Source: an uncultured Actinomycetes bacterium (GTDB lineage: Bacteria; Actinomycetota; Coriobacteriia; Coriobacteriales; Atopobiaceae). Taken from it: a DNA stretch of 64,000 bases. Location: contig OMWE01000008.1 of the NCBI GenBank assembly GCA_900314685.1, forward strand, positions 21,427-85,426, written 5' to 3'. The translations under genes were made by a program, and so were the position numbers. Position 1 is the first letter of the stretch, and the number at the start of each line of letters is the position of its first letter. This document shows positions 31,322-40,981 of the stretch, in pieces. The notes under the pieces are model-generated. The model had not been told where the DNA came from. It was given only the letters and a program-made list of their open reading frames with translations, and did not search any database.

Positions 31322-32050
31322 CTAGATGTTGAAGACGTACAGGCTGCCCACGATGTACTGCTTGCCGATCATCATCGGCGCGCCGTCCTGGTCGGTGAAG
31401 TCGATGTGCTCGTAAAAGAGCGGCTCGCCCAGGGGGACGCCGAGCGGGGCCGACAGCTCGGACGTGGCGCGCACGATCTCGAGCGTGCAGGCGTCGTCGC
31501 CATTGGGCCGCCTGCCCGTGTGCCGCTCGACCACGTCGAAGATCGACACGTCCTCGAGGTCCTCGTCCAGCAAAAAGCCGAACCCCTCCGCGGGGAAGAA
31601 ATTGTTCTCGAGCATGATGGGGATGCCGTCGACGGTGCGCAGACGCCGCACGTGGATGAGCCGGGCACCCTCCCCCAGGCCGAGGAACTCGCGCTCCTCC
31701 GTCCAGGCCTCGGTCAGCTCGCGGCCCAGCAGCCGGGCGCCGGGCTTGCGGCCGGCCTCCCTGCACGTGTCGGTGAAGCTCTGCGTCGAGCTGTCCTGAT
31801 GCAGCTTGCGCATGAGCTTGGGGCGCGAGACAAAGGTGCCCTTGCCCTGGCGCTTGGTGAGGTAGCCGTCGTCCGAGAGCTCCTTCACGGCGCGGCGCAC
31901 CGTGATGCGGCTCACCCCGTAGATCTCCGACAGCTCCGCCTCGGACGGTATGCGGTCGCCCTCCGCGTACGTGCCCCGATGGATGTCATCCCTAATGTGA
32001 TCCATCACCTGCTGGTACAGCGGGGTGAGCGATCCGTCCTGCAGCTTCAT
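31322..32050 (-). CDS. GntR-family regulator with UTRA effector domain (FrlR-like)
   Basis: 242-residue repressor. The N-terminal winged helix (PLYQQVMDHIRDDIHRG, then SEAELSEIYGVSRITVRRAV) is followed by a UTRA ligand domain (ARLIHVRRLRTVDGIPIMLE, then FFPAEGF). The ATG at 32050 has GGAGGG in place and is preferred to the longer frame. FrlR of known fructoselysine operons is the same type. It sits between divergent units and the shared operator sites nearby make it the likely regulator of all four. Confidence 0.92.
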   Translation of the reverse strand: MKLQDGSLTPLYQQVMDHIRDDIHRGTYAEGDRIPSEAELSEIYGVSRITVRRAVKELSDDGYLTKRQGKGTFVSRPKLMRKLHQDSSTQSFTDTCREAGRKPGARLLGRELTEAWTEEREFLGLGEGARLIHVRRLRTVDGIPIMLENNFFPAEGFGFLLDEDLEDVSIFDVVERHTGRRPNGDDACTLEIVRATSELSAPLGVPLGEPLFYEHIDFTDQDGAPMMIGKQYIVGSLYVFNI

Positions 32051-32369
32051 GGGCTTCCCTCCGGGCATGCGGCGCAACTTGTCCAATGAAACAAGTTTAA
32101 TCAATTCCTGTTGCGACCAAGGAAGAAAAGCCACACATCGTTACCTTTCGAAAACCGTGACCCCCGTCGTCTGAGAGCCGCGACTCCCCCGTGGGGAAAG
32201 CACGGATCCCTATCGTGTGAGAAGCCGCGGTTGCCCCTGCCGCCCGATTTCAGCATTGCACCGCTCTTCTTCATCGTTATAGTACGTATTATGACGTGTT
32301 ATAAGATGCAATGCGCTGAGTCGCCTGCCTACGCGTACGGCAGACGGGCCACGAGACACAGGAGGACCC
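32051..32369. other. Divergent regulatory region between gntR and btpA-like gene
   Basis: 319 bp without a gene. It holds the inverted repeat AACTTGT / ACAAGTT (32077-32083 and 32091-32097) just upstream of gntR and the GntR-type operator at 32283-32305 in front of the plus-strand operon. Confidence 0.7.
32283..32305 (+). promoter_or_regulatory. GntR-type operator in front of the BtpA/FGGY operon
   Basis: TACGTATTATGACGTG is followed at once by TTATAAG, a -10-like hexamer. It fits the shared consensus in 12 of 14 central positions and lies about 65 bp upstream of the btpA-like ATG; it can also control gntR on the other strand. Confidence 0.75.
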
Positions 32370-33182
32370 ATGACGTTCATGAAAGATCTCTTCGGCACGG
32401 AGCGGCCCATTATCGGACTCATGCACCTCAAGCCCCTGCCGGGCGACCCCTATTACGACGCCGGCGGCGGGCTGGAGGGCATCGTCGACGCCGCGCGCGC
32501 CGACCTCGCGGCGCTGCAGGACGGCGGCGTCGACGCGGTCCTCTTCACCAACGAGTTCAGCGTCCCCTATCAGCAGCAGGTCTCCCCCGTCGTGACGTCC
32601 TCCATGGCGTACGTCGTGGGCCGGCTCCGCGGCGAGATCCGCGTGCCGTACGGCTGCGAGGCCATCTACGACGGCGACGCGACGATCGACCTGTGCGCGG
32701 CGACCGGCGCCCAGTTCACCCGGTGCCTCTTCACCGACGCCTGGGCGGGCGACCTGGGCATCGTCGACCGCGACGTGGCGGCGACCATGCGGCACAAATA
32801 CGCCCTCAGGCTCGACGACCTCAAGCTCTTTTACTTCATCACCAGCGAAGACGACCATGACCTCGCCGGCCGCACGGTGGAGGAGCGCATGCACTCGCTC
32901 GTCTTTGAGTGCCATCCCGACGCCTTTGTAGTCGGCGGCACCGGCCCGGGCGTCGCCCCGGACGCGCGGGAGTTCCGCCGCCTCGCGGAGCGCTCGGGCG
33001 ACGTGCCCGTGGTCGCGGGCACGGGCTGCCGGCCGGACACCGTGGCCGACATCCTCTCCTGTGCGCACGGCGCCTTCGTCGGCACCGCGTTCAAGCGCGA
33101 CGGCATCATCTACAACCCCGTCGACCAGGCGCGCGTCGCGCACTTCATGGAGGTCGCCAGGGCTGCCCGGGGTGACAAGTGA
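32370..33182 (+). CDS. BtpA/SgcQ family protein
   Basis: 270-residue TIM-barrel-type protein of the BtpA family. It starts with the family hallmark IGLMHLKPLPGDP and has VVAGTGCRPDTVADIL and GTAFKRDG in the C-terminal half, which looks like a phosphate-binding site. BtpA was first linked to photosystem I, but SgcQ-like members sit in sugar operons and may act on sugar phosphates; the reaction is unknown. AGGAGG precedes the ATG. It is translationally coupled to the FGGY kinase. Confidence 0.88.
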   Translation: MTFMKDLFGTERPIIGLMHLKPLPGDPYYDAGGGLEGIVDAARADLAALQDGGVDAVLFTNEFSVPYQQQVSPVVTSSMAYVVGRLRGEIRVPYGCEAIYDGDATIDLCAATGAQFTRCLFTDAWAGDLGIVDRDVAATMRHKYALRLDDLKLFYFITSEDDHDLAGRTVEERMHSLVFECHPDAFVVGGTGPGVAPDAREFRRLAERSGDVPVVAGTGCRPDTVADILSCAHGAFVGTAFKRDGIIYNPVDQARVAHFMEVARAARGDK

Positions 33183-34774
33183 TGACGGCGGGCAGCAGGG
33201 CAACAGGCACCAGGGCGACAGGCACCCGCTCGCAGGCGGGCGACGGGCGGCGCTACTACCTCGGCATCGACATCGGCACCGGTCAGAGCAAGGCAGCCCT
33301 AGTAGACGAAACGTGCACGCCCGTCCGCGTCTGCTCGGTCGAGCACGATATCCAAAACCCCCGGCCGGGCTGGTACCAGATGGACGCGGACGGCGTCTGG
33401 TGGGGCGATTTCTGCACGCTCTGCCAGCGGGTGATCACGGAGACCGGCATCGACCCCGCACAGACCGCCTGCGTGGGACTCTCGGCGCTCGGCTGCGACT
33501 GTGTGCCTGTGGATGCTGCCGGCCACGCCCTGGCACCCGCCGTCCTCTACGGCATCGACTCGCGGGCGTCCGCCCAGATCGCATGGCTCAAGGCGCGCTA
33601 TGCCGGTCGCGAGACCGAGGTCTTTGGCCACGAGCTCTGCTCCAGCGACGTCGCGCCCAAAATCCGCTGGTTCAGGGACGAGATGCCCGAAGTGTGGGAG
33701 CGCGCCGACAAGTTTCTCACCGGCTCTTCCTACCTCTCGATGCGCCTCACGGGCCAGGTGACGATAGACCGCTATCTGGCAGAGGACTGGATGCCGCTCT
33801 ACGATTTTGGGGCCGACCGCATCGACGAGCGGGGCTGCGAGGGCATCTGCAGGCCCGACCAGCTCGCCCGCCTGGCGGCGGCGACCGACATCGCGGGCAC
33901 CGTCACCGCGCGCGCCGCCGGTGAGACGGGGCTCGCCGCAGGCACGCCCGTGCTCGTGGGCACCGGGGACTCGGGGGCGGAGGCGATCTCCACGGGTGTC
34001 TTCCTGCCCGGCGACATCATGGTGCAGATGGGTTCCACCTGCTACTTCATCTATCTCAGCGACCACCGGGTCAGAGAGGACCGCTTCTGGCCGGGGACCT
34101 TTATCATCCCGGACACCTGGGCGCTCTGCGCGGGCACCAACACCGCGGGGACCCTGACCAGGTGGATGCGCGACGAGCTCTACCCCGACGCGGTCGCCGC
34201 GCAGGAGCAGGGCGGGCCCGACGCCTTTGCCGTCATGGCCGCGGACGCCGCGAGCGTGCCGCCCGGGGCCGGCGGGCTCATCTGCCTGCCCTATTTTGCC
34301 GGCGAGCGCACCCCGCTCAACGACCCGCTCGCGCGCGGCACGTTCTTTGGCCTGCTCACCAACCACACGCGCGCCCACATGACACGCGCCGCCATCGAGG
34401 GCATCGCGTGCACGATCGCGCAGCATTTCGAGGTGCTCGCGGAGGACGGGCTCGCGGTCAACAAGATCATGTGCACCGGCGGCGGCACAAAGAACGAGGT
34501 CTGGCTCCAGGCCGTCGCCGACATGCTCGAGCGCCCCGTGTACACCACGGACATCACCGTCGGGGCGGCCTACGGCGACGCGCTCATGGCGGCCGTCGGC
34601 TGCGGCGACTACCGGAGCTGGAACGACCTCGCGCAGGTCGTACAACCGAGTCGCACGGTCGAGCCCCGCCCCGAGACCTATCCCGTCTACCGCAAGCTGC
34701 GCCGCCAGTTCAAGGCCCTCTACGAGGCGACCAAGGACATCGCCCACGAGCTGGACGCACCTGCGGCGCAGTAG
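33182..34774 (+). CDS. FGGY-family carbohydrate kinase (xylulokinase-like)
   Basis: 530-residue sugar kinase. Phosphate loop GIDIGTGQSKAALVDE at the N-terminus; GTGDSGAEAIS and the C-terminal CTGGGTKNEVWLQAVADM complete the two FGGY domains. The closest general type is xylulokinase; the sugar is unknown. The ATG shares one base with the btpA-like stop (TGATG), so translation is coupled. The first 20 residues are a Thr/Arg/Gly-rich tail. Being under the same operator as the deglycase operon, it may handle another sugar released from the same compounds. Confidence 0.9.
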   Translation: MTAGSRATGTRATGTRSQAGDGRRYYLGIDIGTGQSKAALVDETCTPVRVCSVEHDIQNPRPGWYQMDADGVWWGDFCTLCQRVITETGIDPAQTACVGLSALGCDCVPVDAAGHALAPAVLYGIDSRASAQIAWLKARYAGRETEVFGHELCSSDVAPKIRWFRDEMPEVWERADKFLTGSSYLSMRLTGQVTIDRYLAEDWMPLYDFGADRIDERGCEGICRPDQLARLAAATDIAGTVTARAAGETGLAAGTPVLVGTGDSGAEAISTGVFLPGDIMVQMGSTCYFIYLSDHRVREDRFWPGTFIIPDTWALCAGTNTAGTLTRWMRDELYPDAVAAQEQGGPDAFAVMAADAASVPPGAGGLICLPYFAGERTPLNDPLARGTFFGLLTNHTRAHMTRAAIEGIACTIAQHFEVLAEDGLAVNKIMCTGGGTKNEVWLQAVADMLERPVYTTDITVGAAYGDALMAAVGCGDYRSWNDLAQVVQPSRTVEPRPETYPVYRKLRRQFKALYEATKDIAHELDAPAAQ

Positions 34775-34806
34775 GCTCTCTGGGGCGCACTAAGCTCTCC
34801 TCGGCC

Positions 34807-34945
34807 TGACGAAGGGGAGGGTCCGTCCCGCCTCGGCCTCACGGGCTTCGCGTCCGATAGTCGGCCGAGGCAAGACGGACCCTCCCCTTCTGTCTGCATC
34901 GGGGGGGTGCTGCACCAGGCTCTGCTTGCAGGTGGGTTGTACTTG
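34807..34945. repeat. 140-bp dispersed hairpin repeat, copy B
   Basis: Same layout as 24691-24830: stem arms GAAGGGGAGGGTCCGTC and GACGGACCCTCCCCTTC, loop with CTCACGGGCTTCGC and CCGATAGTCGG, then tail CTGTCTGCATCG. It sits between the convergent FGGY-kinase and UbiB genes and is likely a bidirectional terminator. Confidence 0.88.
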
Positions 34946-34963
34946 TTACCTGCAGCTACGGTG

Positions 34964-36688
34964 CTAGCGGCGGCGGTTCTTGCGGCCCTTGCGGAGGATG
35001 GAGCCGACGATCCACAGGCCCAGGATCACGGCGAGGAAGTAGCCGACGAAACCGATCACGGGCACGCCGAAGATGACGGGTTTGATGCGCGCGTAGTACA
35101 CGACCGACGAACCGATGAAGAGGCCCGCGACGACGATGCTCATCGACAGGCGGTCGGCGGCGTTGGAGAGGCCGCGCATCGCGTCGTTGATGCCGGTGAG
35201 GTCCAGCTGCGTGCGGATCTGCCCGCGCGTGAGCATGCGGGAGAGCGTCGGCAGGTCCCTTGCGGCGCGCAGCAGCGCATGGCTGGCCTCGTAGGACTCG
35301 CGGAGATAACGCTTGCCTTCGCGCTTGATCTCCTCATCTATCTGCATGTTGGCCCGGACATGCTGGCGGATGATGTCCACAATGGAGACGCCGGGCAAAA
35401 ACTCGTCCACCACGCCCTCGAGCGTCACGAGGGAGCGCGCCAGCATCGTCACCGTGCCCGGCAGCTCGATACCGTTCTTGCGCGCCATCGACACCAGCGA
35501 ATTGAAGAAGCTCCCGAGGTCCAGCTCCTCCAGCTCCGCCTCGCCGTACTCGGCGATGATCTCGTCGAGGTCGGCGAGCAGGTGCGCGTGGTCCACGTCC
35601 GACACGTCGGAGATCGAGAAGCGCAGCAGCCCCTCCTTGAGCCTCACGGAGTCGCGCATCCCGACCGCGAGCACCATCTCGCGCAGCGCGGCGCGGTCGT
35701 GCGCGGACAGGCGGCCCATCATGCCCAGGTCCAGGTACACGATCTTGCCGTCGCGGATCAGGATGTTGCCGGGATGCGGGTCCGCGTGGAAGAAACCGTC
35801 GTCCAGCATCTGCTTGGTGTAGTTGTCGACGAGCTTGGTGCCGATCTCGGTCAGGTCGTAGCCGCCCTTCACGAGCTCGGCCGTCCGGTCGATGGGGATG
35901 CCCTTCACGTAGTCCATCACGACCACATGGCGCGTGCACCAGCGGGGGTAGATCTTGGGGCAGTCGATGAAGGCTACGTCGGCGTTGTTGTGGCGGAACT
36001 CCTGGAGGTTCTTGGCCTCCACGAGGAAGTCCGTCTCCTCGCGGAAGGACTGCCAGAGCTCGTCCACGACCGACGTGAAGTCGATGAACTGGTCGTCGCC
36101 CAGGAACCGGTCGGCGCGGCGCGCCAGCGAGCGCATGATCGAGATATCCTGCGCCATGATCTCCTGCACGTGGGGGCGCTGAATCTTGATGGCCACCAGC
36201 TCACCCGAGATCAGGCGGGCCTTGTGCACCTGCGCGACCGACGCCGATCCGAGCGGCACGTCGTCGATCGCGTCGAAGATGTCCTCTATGGGCTGGGTGT
36301 ACTCGTCGCGCAACGCCTGGAGCATGGTCTCGCGGTCCATCGGCTCGACTTCGGTGCGCAGCTTCTTGAGCTCGTCGCAGAAGCTCTCGGGCAGAATCTC
36401 GGACCGCATGGAGAGTATCTGGCCGGCCTTCACAAAGGTCGGGCCCAGCTCCTCCAGCAGCTGGCGCAGCGACTGCGGGGTGAGCCCGTGCAGGACGTCG
36501 TACTTCTGCGCGATCTCAAAGATCTCGCGAAGACGTGCCGCCTTGCTCGAGCGCGTAATCTGATAGCGATCCTCGACGGTATTCCTACCGCCGAGGATGC
36601 CTATGGTCTGCGTCGGCCCCTCGTCCTTTGGGAGCTCGTCGGATGCTCCGCCCAGCTCGTCTTTGGGGTCAAACTCTGGATCTGCCAC
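34964..36688 (-). CDS. UbiB/ABC1/ADCK-family atypical kinase
   Basis: 574-residue membrane-associated atypical kinase. Family signatures: FVKAGQILSMRSEILPESF (KxGQ motif near 88), PLGSASVAQVHKA (Ala-rich loop), VAIKIQRP, EETDFLVEAKN, FHADPHPGN and YLDLGMMGRL, ending in two hydrophobic segments (about 515-560). UbiB proteins are tied to isoprenoid lipid biology; the substrate is unknown. The start is GTG at 36688 with GAGG 10 bases upstream. The phasin-like gene lies 43 bp downstream of the GTG on the other side, that is upstream in the same transcript, and the pair is probably one operon. Confidence 0.93.
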   Translation of the reverse strand: MADPEFDPKDELGGASDELPKDEGPTQTIGILGGRNTVEDRYQITRSSKAARLREIFEIAQKYDVLHGLTPQSLRQLLEELGPTFVKAGQILSMRSEILPESFCDELKKLRTEVEPMDRETMLQALRDEYTQPIEDIFDAIDDVPLGSASVAQVHKARLISGELVAIKIQRPHVQEIMAQDISIMRSLARRADRFLGDDQFIDFTSVVDELWQSFREETDFLVEAKNLQEFRHNNADVAFIDCPKIYPRWCTRHVVVMDYVKGIPIDRTAELVKGGYDLTEIGTKLVDNYTKQMLDDGFFHADPHPGNILIRDGKIVYLDLGMMGRLSAHDRAALREMVLAVGMRDSVRLKEGLLRFSISDVSDVDHAHLLADLDEIIAEYGEAELEELDLGSFFNSLVSMARKNGIELPGTVTMLARSLVTLEGVVDEFLPGVSIVDIIRQHVRANMQIDEEIKREGKRYLRESYEASHALLRAARDLPTLSRMLTRGQIRTQLDLTGINDAMRGLSNAADRLSMSIVVAGLFIGSSVVYYARIKPVIFGVPVIGFVGYFLAVILGLWIVGSILRKGRKNRRR

Positions 36689-36731
36689 GAGTGATATGCC
36701 TCAGGGATACCGGGGGATGCCCGGGGTCTGT

Positions 36732-37115
36732 TTACTCGGCGTCGTCCTTGGGCTCGTCGGCCGCCTCGGGCTCGACGTCCTCGGCCTCCTCGACGGGCTC
36801 GGCTTCGACCTCCACGGGCTCGGCGTTGAGGTCGTCCTTGATCTGGGAGACCTTGGCCGCGTACGCCTCGCGCTCCTCGGGGGTCATCACACGCATGCGA
36901 CCGCGCAGGATGGAGGCCTCGGTGTCGCTGCTGACCGAGCTGGCCTTGTGCTTGAGCTCCTCGTTGAGGGCCTTGCCCTGCTCGACGGTGATCTCGCCCT
37001 TCTTGACCAGGTCGTCGATCAGCTGGGACGACTTCTCGGCGCTCATGGCCACGGCGCCCACGCCGGCCAGGAAGACCTTGCGCGCGGTATCGCTCATATC
37101 ATCGATAAAGCTCAT
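36732..37115 (-). CDS. Phasin-like small coiled-coil protein
   Basis: 127-residue protein. MSFIDDMSDTARKVFLAGVG and EKSSQLIDDLVKKGEITVEQ resemble the helical core of PhaF/phasin-superfamily proteins; the last 40 residues are strongly acidic (Glu/Asp/Val/Pro/Ala). GAGAAGGGG precedes the ATG at 37115. It precedes the UbiB-like gene; pairing of phasin-like proteins with UbiB-like kinases suggests the small protein helps it or its membrane target. No PHA synthase is in this window, so granule binding is not claimed. Confidence 0.82.
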   Translation of the reverse strand: MSFIDDMSDTARKVFLAGVGAVAMSAEKSSQLIDDLVKKGEITVEQGKALNEELKHKASSVSSDTEASILRGRMRVMTPEEREAYAAKVSQIKDDLNAEPVEVEAEPVEEAEDVEPEAADEPKDDAE

Positions 37116-37303
37116 GCTGTACCCCTTCTCTCGTATGGGGGCGCCACCCGCGCCCGTACGCCCAGATATACCCATCCTAGCGGGTCTTGTTGCGCAAAAA
37201 ACGGGCCATCGGTAAACGAGGCGGCAGCCAGTGCGCGCTGCCGGTGAGGCAGCCGGCGCGCAGCTCAGGCAAGCGCGATCGGCCCAAGGTCCCGTGCGTG
37301 CGA

Positions 37304-37963
37304 TCAGGCCAAGAAGAACGCGCGCAGCTCCCCGACCGAGTGGACCACGGCGTCGGCGCCCGCCGCCTCGAGCTCGCCCGCAGGCGCGGTATCCCCGAAG
37401 TACACGCCGATGCCGGGCATGCCCGCCTCGTGCGCCGCCTCGATATCGAAGTGGCGGTCGCCCACCATCACGGCATCGTCGGGCGTGAAGCCCGCCTCGC
37501 GCACGGCGGCGAGCACAGTATCGGCCTTGGACACCGCCGCATCGGTGTTCTTGCCGTATATGCAGGCGAAATCGTCGGCCATGCCCCCGTCGCTCACGCA
37601 GCGGCGCAGCAGCGGCGTGCGCTTGGACGAGGCCACGACCAGTGTGCGTCCGTCTTTCCTGAGGTCGGCCAAGAGCTCGGGCACGCCGGGGAAAGGCGGC
37701 CAGGCCTCGGCCCCGAGCGTGTTGTATATCTCGCGGTAGCGGCGCGTCACCTCGGCGGCGTCGGCCTCGGACAGGCCGTACACCTGCGAGAACGCCTGCG
37801 GGAAGGGAGGGCCCACCAGGCGGCTCAGGTCGCCGAGCTCGTCTGGGCGCATGCCAAAGCCGAGCAGGACGGTGCGCGCCGTCTCCACGATGGCGGGCAG
37901 GGTGTCGCCCAAGGTCCCGTCGAAATCCCACGCGATGCAGGGGCGATGTGCGATATCGGTCAT
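37304..37963 (-). CDS. HAD-family phosphatase (phosphoglycolate phosphatase-like)
   Basis: 219-residue hydrolase. Motif I is WDFDGTLGD (nucleophile first Asp), motif II VVASSKRT, motif III Lys around SKADTV and motif IV MVGDRHFDIEAA, followed by GIGVYFG. The helical cap domain (about 20-80) is of the Gph type. Substrate is unproven; related proteins act on phosphoglycolate or other small phosphoesters. CAGGAGG precedes the ATG. The divergent DUF1015 gene starts about 130 bp away. Confidence 0.9.
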   Translation of the reverse strand: MTDIAHRPCIAWDFDGTLGDTLPAIVETARTVLLGFGMRPDELGDLSRLVGPPFPQAFSQVYGLSEADAAEVTRRYREIYNTLGAEAWPPFPGVPELLADLRKDGRTLVVASSKRTPLLRRCVSDGGMADDFACIYGKNTDAAVSKADTVLAAVREAGFTPDDAVMVGDRHFDIEAAHEAGMPGIGVYFGDTAPAGELEAAGADAVVHSVGELRAFFLA

Positions 37964-38094
37964 GAGCGACCTCCTGAGCTGCGACGATAGAACCTATGGG
38001 CATCAGACTGCGCCAAGCGTACGTCATCCGCGGCACCGTCAAGACGTCTTTAGGCTACGATGATTTGGTTCGCATCGCAATCGAGGGAGGCCCC

Positions 38095-39423
38095 ATGCAC
38101 GCCAATCCCATCTACTGCTTCCACCCCACGCCCGAGCGCGCCGCCGAGTTCGCCGCGCCCGCCTACGACGTCTTTGACCGCGCCGGCGCCGCCGCCTACG
38201 TCGCCGCGCACCCGCGCTCCTTCCTCGCGATCGACCGGCCCGAGACGGGCTTCGCGCCCGACCACGACATGTACGCCGACGACGTCTACGAGCACGCCCG
38301 CACGCTGCTCAACGAGCGCGTGGCCGACGGGACCCTCCTGCGTGACGAAAACCCCTGCTACTACATCTGGCGCCTCAAGACCGCGGGCGGCCACACGCAG
38401 ACCGGCCTCGTCTGCGGCGTCGCCGTGGACGACTACGAGGACGGGACCGTCCACCGCCACGAGGAGGTGCTGGCCGAGAAGGCGGCCGACCGCATCCGCC
38501 ATATCCGCACGACCAACGCCCAGACCGGCCCCATCTTTCTGGCCTACCGCGACAACCCGACCATCGACGCCCTGGTCGCGCTGACCACGACGGGCGAGCC
38601 CTTCTACGACTTCGTCGCCGAGGACGGCTGCCGCCACACCATCTGGCGCATCTCGCGCGACGTCGCGATCGGCTCGCTGCAGCTGATGTTCGAGCAGGTC
38701 CCGGACGCCTACATCGCCGACGGGCACCACCGCTGCGCCTCGGCCGTCGCCGTGTGCGAGGAGCGCCGCGCCGCCGCGCGAGCGGCAAAGACGGACGGTG
38801 CCGCTGCGGATGCCGCCGGGGCGAGCAACGCAGGCACGACCGACGTCGCGGACATCCCGACCAATGCTCCCGGCGAGGAGGTCGCCCCCTACGACCGCTT
38901 CCTCGCGGTCCTCTTCCCCGCCAGCCAGCTCCAGATCATGCCCTACGACCGCGTGCTGACCGATGCTGGTGGCCTCACCGCCGACGAGGCCATTGCCGCC
39001 ATCCGCGCCGCAGGTTTCACCGTCGAGCCCGCCGAGGGCGTCGTCGACCCGCAGGCCCACGGCGAGTACGGCCTCAAGATCGAGGGGCGCTGGTACACGG
39101 TCCGCCTTGTCGGGGGCAGAGCTGACGACCCCGCCATCGACCCCGTGGCCAAGCTCGACACGGCCATCGCGCAGGACCGGATCCTGGGTCCCGTCTTTGG
39201 CATCGCGGACCCCACGCGCGACAGCCGCATCTCCTTTGTGGGCGGCGCAGACGCGGCCGAGCAGGCGGATGCGCGCGCAGGCCAGACGGGCGTGGCTCTG
39301 ACCCTGCATGCCACGTCGATGGACCAGCTGATGGCCGTGGCCGACGCGGGCCGGCTGATGCCGCCCAAGTCCACCTGGTTCGAGCCCAAGCTGCTCTCGG
39401 GCCTCTTTATCCGGAGGATCTAG
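38095..39423 (+). CDS. DUF1015 family protein
   Basis: 442-residue protein of the DUF1015 family, of unknown function. Family landmarks: FHPTPERAAEFAAPAYDVF near the N-terminus (typical start of family), NPCYYIWRL, IADGHHRCASA (near 207) and FPASQLQIMPYDRVL. A low-complexity Ala/Thr/Asp insert (about residues 223-262) interrupts the domain. The ATG at 38095 has GGGAGG upstream and excludes 33 upstream codons. The family is often near serine-biosynthesis genes in other bacteria; none is seen here. Confidence 0.88.
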   Translation: MHANPIYCFHPTPERAAEFAAPAYDVFDRAGAAAYVAAHPRSFLAIDRPETGFAPDHDMYADDVYEHARTLLNERVADGTLLRDENPCYYIWRLKTAGGHTQTGLVCGVAVDDYEDGTVHRHEEVLAEKAADRIRHIRTTNAQTGPIFLAYRDNPTIDALVALTTTGEPFYDFVAEDGCRHTIWRISRDVAIGSLQLMFEQVPDAYIADGHHRCASAVAVCEERRAAARAAKTDGAAADAAGASNAGTTDVADIPTNAPGEEVAPYDRFLAVLFPASQLQIMPYDRVLTDAGGLTADEAIAAIRAAGFTVEPAEGVVDPQAHGEYGLKIEGRWYTVRLVGGRADDPAIDPVAKLDTAIAQDRILGPVFGIADPTRDSRISFVGGADAAEQADARAGQTGVALTLHATSMDQLMAVADAGRLMPPKSTWFEPKLLSGLFIRRI

Positions 39424-39447
39424 GTACAGCCGCCTGGCGGCGCACGC

Positions 39448-40185
39448 CTACGAGCGGTAACGGCTGAGGAATTCCGCGGTGCGCGGGTTCTTGGGGTGTG
39501 CGAAGAGCTGCTGTGGCGCGCCCTCCTCGGCGATCACGCCCTTGTCCATAAAGATCACGCGGGTCGAGATGTCGCGGGCAAAGAGCATCTCGTGGGTCAC
39601 GATGACCATGGTCATGCCCGTGGCGGCGAGGTTCTTGATGACCTCGAGCACCTCGCCGACCATCTCGGGGTCCAGCGCCGAGGTCGGCTCGTCGAAGAGG
39701 ATGGCGTCCGGCTCCATGCACAGGGCGCGGGCGATCGCGACGCGCTGCTTCTGGCCGCCGGAGAGCTGGTCGGGGCGCGCCTTCTGGTACGGGAACATGC
39801 CCACCTGGCGCAGGTACTTCTCCGCGAGCTCGCGGGCCTGCTGCTTGCTGCCCTTTTTGACGATCTCGACGCCGCTCATGCAGTTCTCGAGGACCGTCAT
39901 GTTGTTGAAGAGGTTGAAGTTCTGGAACACCATGCCCACGCGGGCGCGGAAGGCGCTCTTGTCCTTGGGCGCGTACGAGATGGGCTTGCCCTCGAAATAG
40001 ATGGTGCCCGAGGTCGGGTCCTCCAGCATGTTCACGCAGCGCAGGAGCGTCGACTTGCCCGAGCCCGACGAGCCGATGATGCTGATGACCTCGCCCTTGT
40101 CCACACTGAAGTCGATGTCCTTGAGGACCTCGTGGGTGCCGAAGCTCTTGCTCAGGTGTTCAACCCTCAATATCTCCTGCGACAT
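39448..40185 (-). CDS. Amino-acid ABC transporter ATP-binding protein
   Basis: 245-residue ATPase of the GlnQ/HisP type. Walker [11 protein letters not shown]-loop [16 protein letters not shown], signature [15 protein letters not shown] and Walker [16 protein letters not shown] are all intact. Its ATG shares one base with the permease stop. Third gene of the SBP-permease-ATPase operon, whose promoter region carries the GntR-type operator at 42093-42120; the substrate may be a glycated amino acid rather than a plain one. Confidence 0.95.
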   Translation of the reverse strand: MSQEILRVEHLSKSFGTHEVLKDIDFSVDKGEVISIIGSSGSGKSTLLRCVNMLEDPTSGTIYFEGKPISYAPKDKSAFRARVGMVFQNFNLFNNMTVLENCMSGVEIVKKGSKQQARELAEKYLRQVGMFPYQKARPDQLSGGQKQRVAIARALCMEPDAILFDEPTSALDPEMVGEVLEVIKNLAATGMTMVIVTHEMLFARDISTRVIFMDKGVIAEEGAPQQLFAHPKNPRTAEFLSRYRS

Positions 40186-40937
40186 TAGGCCACCTCCGGG
40201 TCAGCCACGAGCTCGTAATCCTTCGCGCCGTCGAGCTTCCTCTCAAGCAGGCCCAGCAGACGCGAGGTGATGAAGGTCAGTACGAGGTAGATCACGCTGA
40301 TGATCACGTACGTCTCGAAGAAGCGATAGAAGGAGCCGGTCACACCGCGGGCAACGAAGAAGAGCTCGCTCACGGAGATCACGTTGAGGACCGAGGTGTC
40401 CTTGATCGACGAGACGAACATGTTGCCGATCTGCGGGATCAGGTTGCGGAACGCCTGGGGGATCACGACGCGGGTCATCGCCTGGACGTGCGTGAAGCCG
40501 ATCGCGTAGGCGCCCTCGAGCTGGCCCTGGTCGATGCCCGTGATGGCACCGCGCACGGACTCGGCCATGTAGGCGCCCGTGTTGATGCTCAGGACCAGGA
40601 TGCCGGCAAGAAGGGAGTTCATGTTGAAGTCGAAATACTGGGCGGCGCCGTAGTAGACGACCATCGCCTGGACCATCATGGGCGTCCCGCGGAAGACCTC
40701 GACGTAGATGCCGGCGATGACCTTGAGCACGCGGTTGACCGCACGCGTGACCGGGGAGGCGTGGCTGTCGACCACGGCGCTCTGGATCACGCCGACGATG
40801 AAGCCGAGGACGCAGCCCAGGACGGTGCCCGCAATCGCGATCTCGAGCGTGGTGATCGTGCCGTTGAGAAACTGGGCGCTATACCGCTCGAGTAAGAACA
40901 GCACCCAGCCCATAAACGTTGTCGGATATTCTGGCAT
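40185..40937 (-). CDS. Amino-acid ABC transporter permease (HisM/GlnP type)
   Basis: 250-residue membrane protein with about five helices and the polar-amino-acid permease segments [16 protein letters not shown] and [20 protein letters not shown] (EAA loop). It probably forms a homodimer because only one permease gene is present. A strong hairpin at 40982-41020 separates it from the binding-protein gene, as in operons where binding protein is made in excess. Confidence 0.94.
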   Translation of the reverse strand: MPEYPTTFMGWVLFLLERYSAQFLNGTITTLEIAIAGTVLGCVLGFIVGVIQSAVVDSHASPVTRAVNRVLKVIAGIYVEVFRGTPMMVQAMVVYYGAAQYFDFNMNSLLAGILVLSINTGAYMAESVRGAITGIDQGQLEGAYAIGFTHVQAMTRVVIPQAFRNLIPQIGNMFVSSIKDTSVLNVISVSELFFVARGVTGSFYRFFETYVIISVIYLVLTFITSRLLGLLERKLDGAKDYELVADPEVA

Positions 40938-40981
40938 GAGGTTTGCGACCTTTCTTCCGATGTGCGGCGGTGCTGTTCAGG

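Noticed and set aside
36732..38042. A single 436-codon minus-strand gene spanning the phasin-like protein and the HAD region
   Set aside because: The upstream part is out of frame with the HAD protein and has no conserved sequence; only the last 127 codons, starting at a good ribosome binding site, form a plausible gene.
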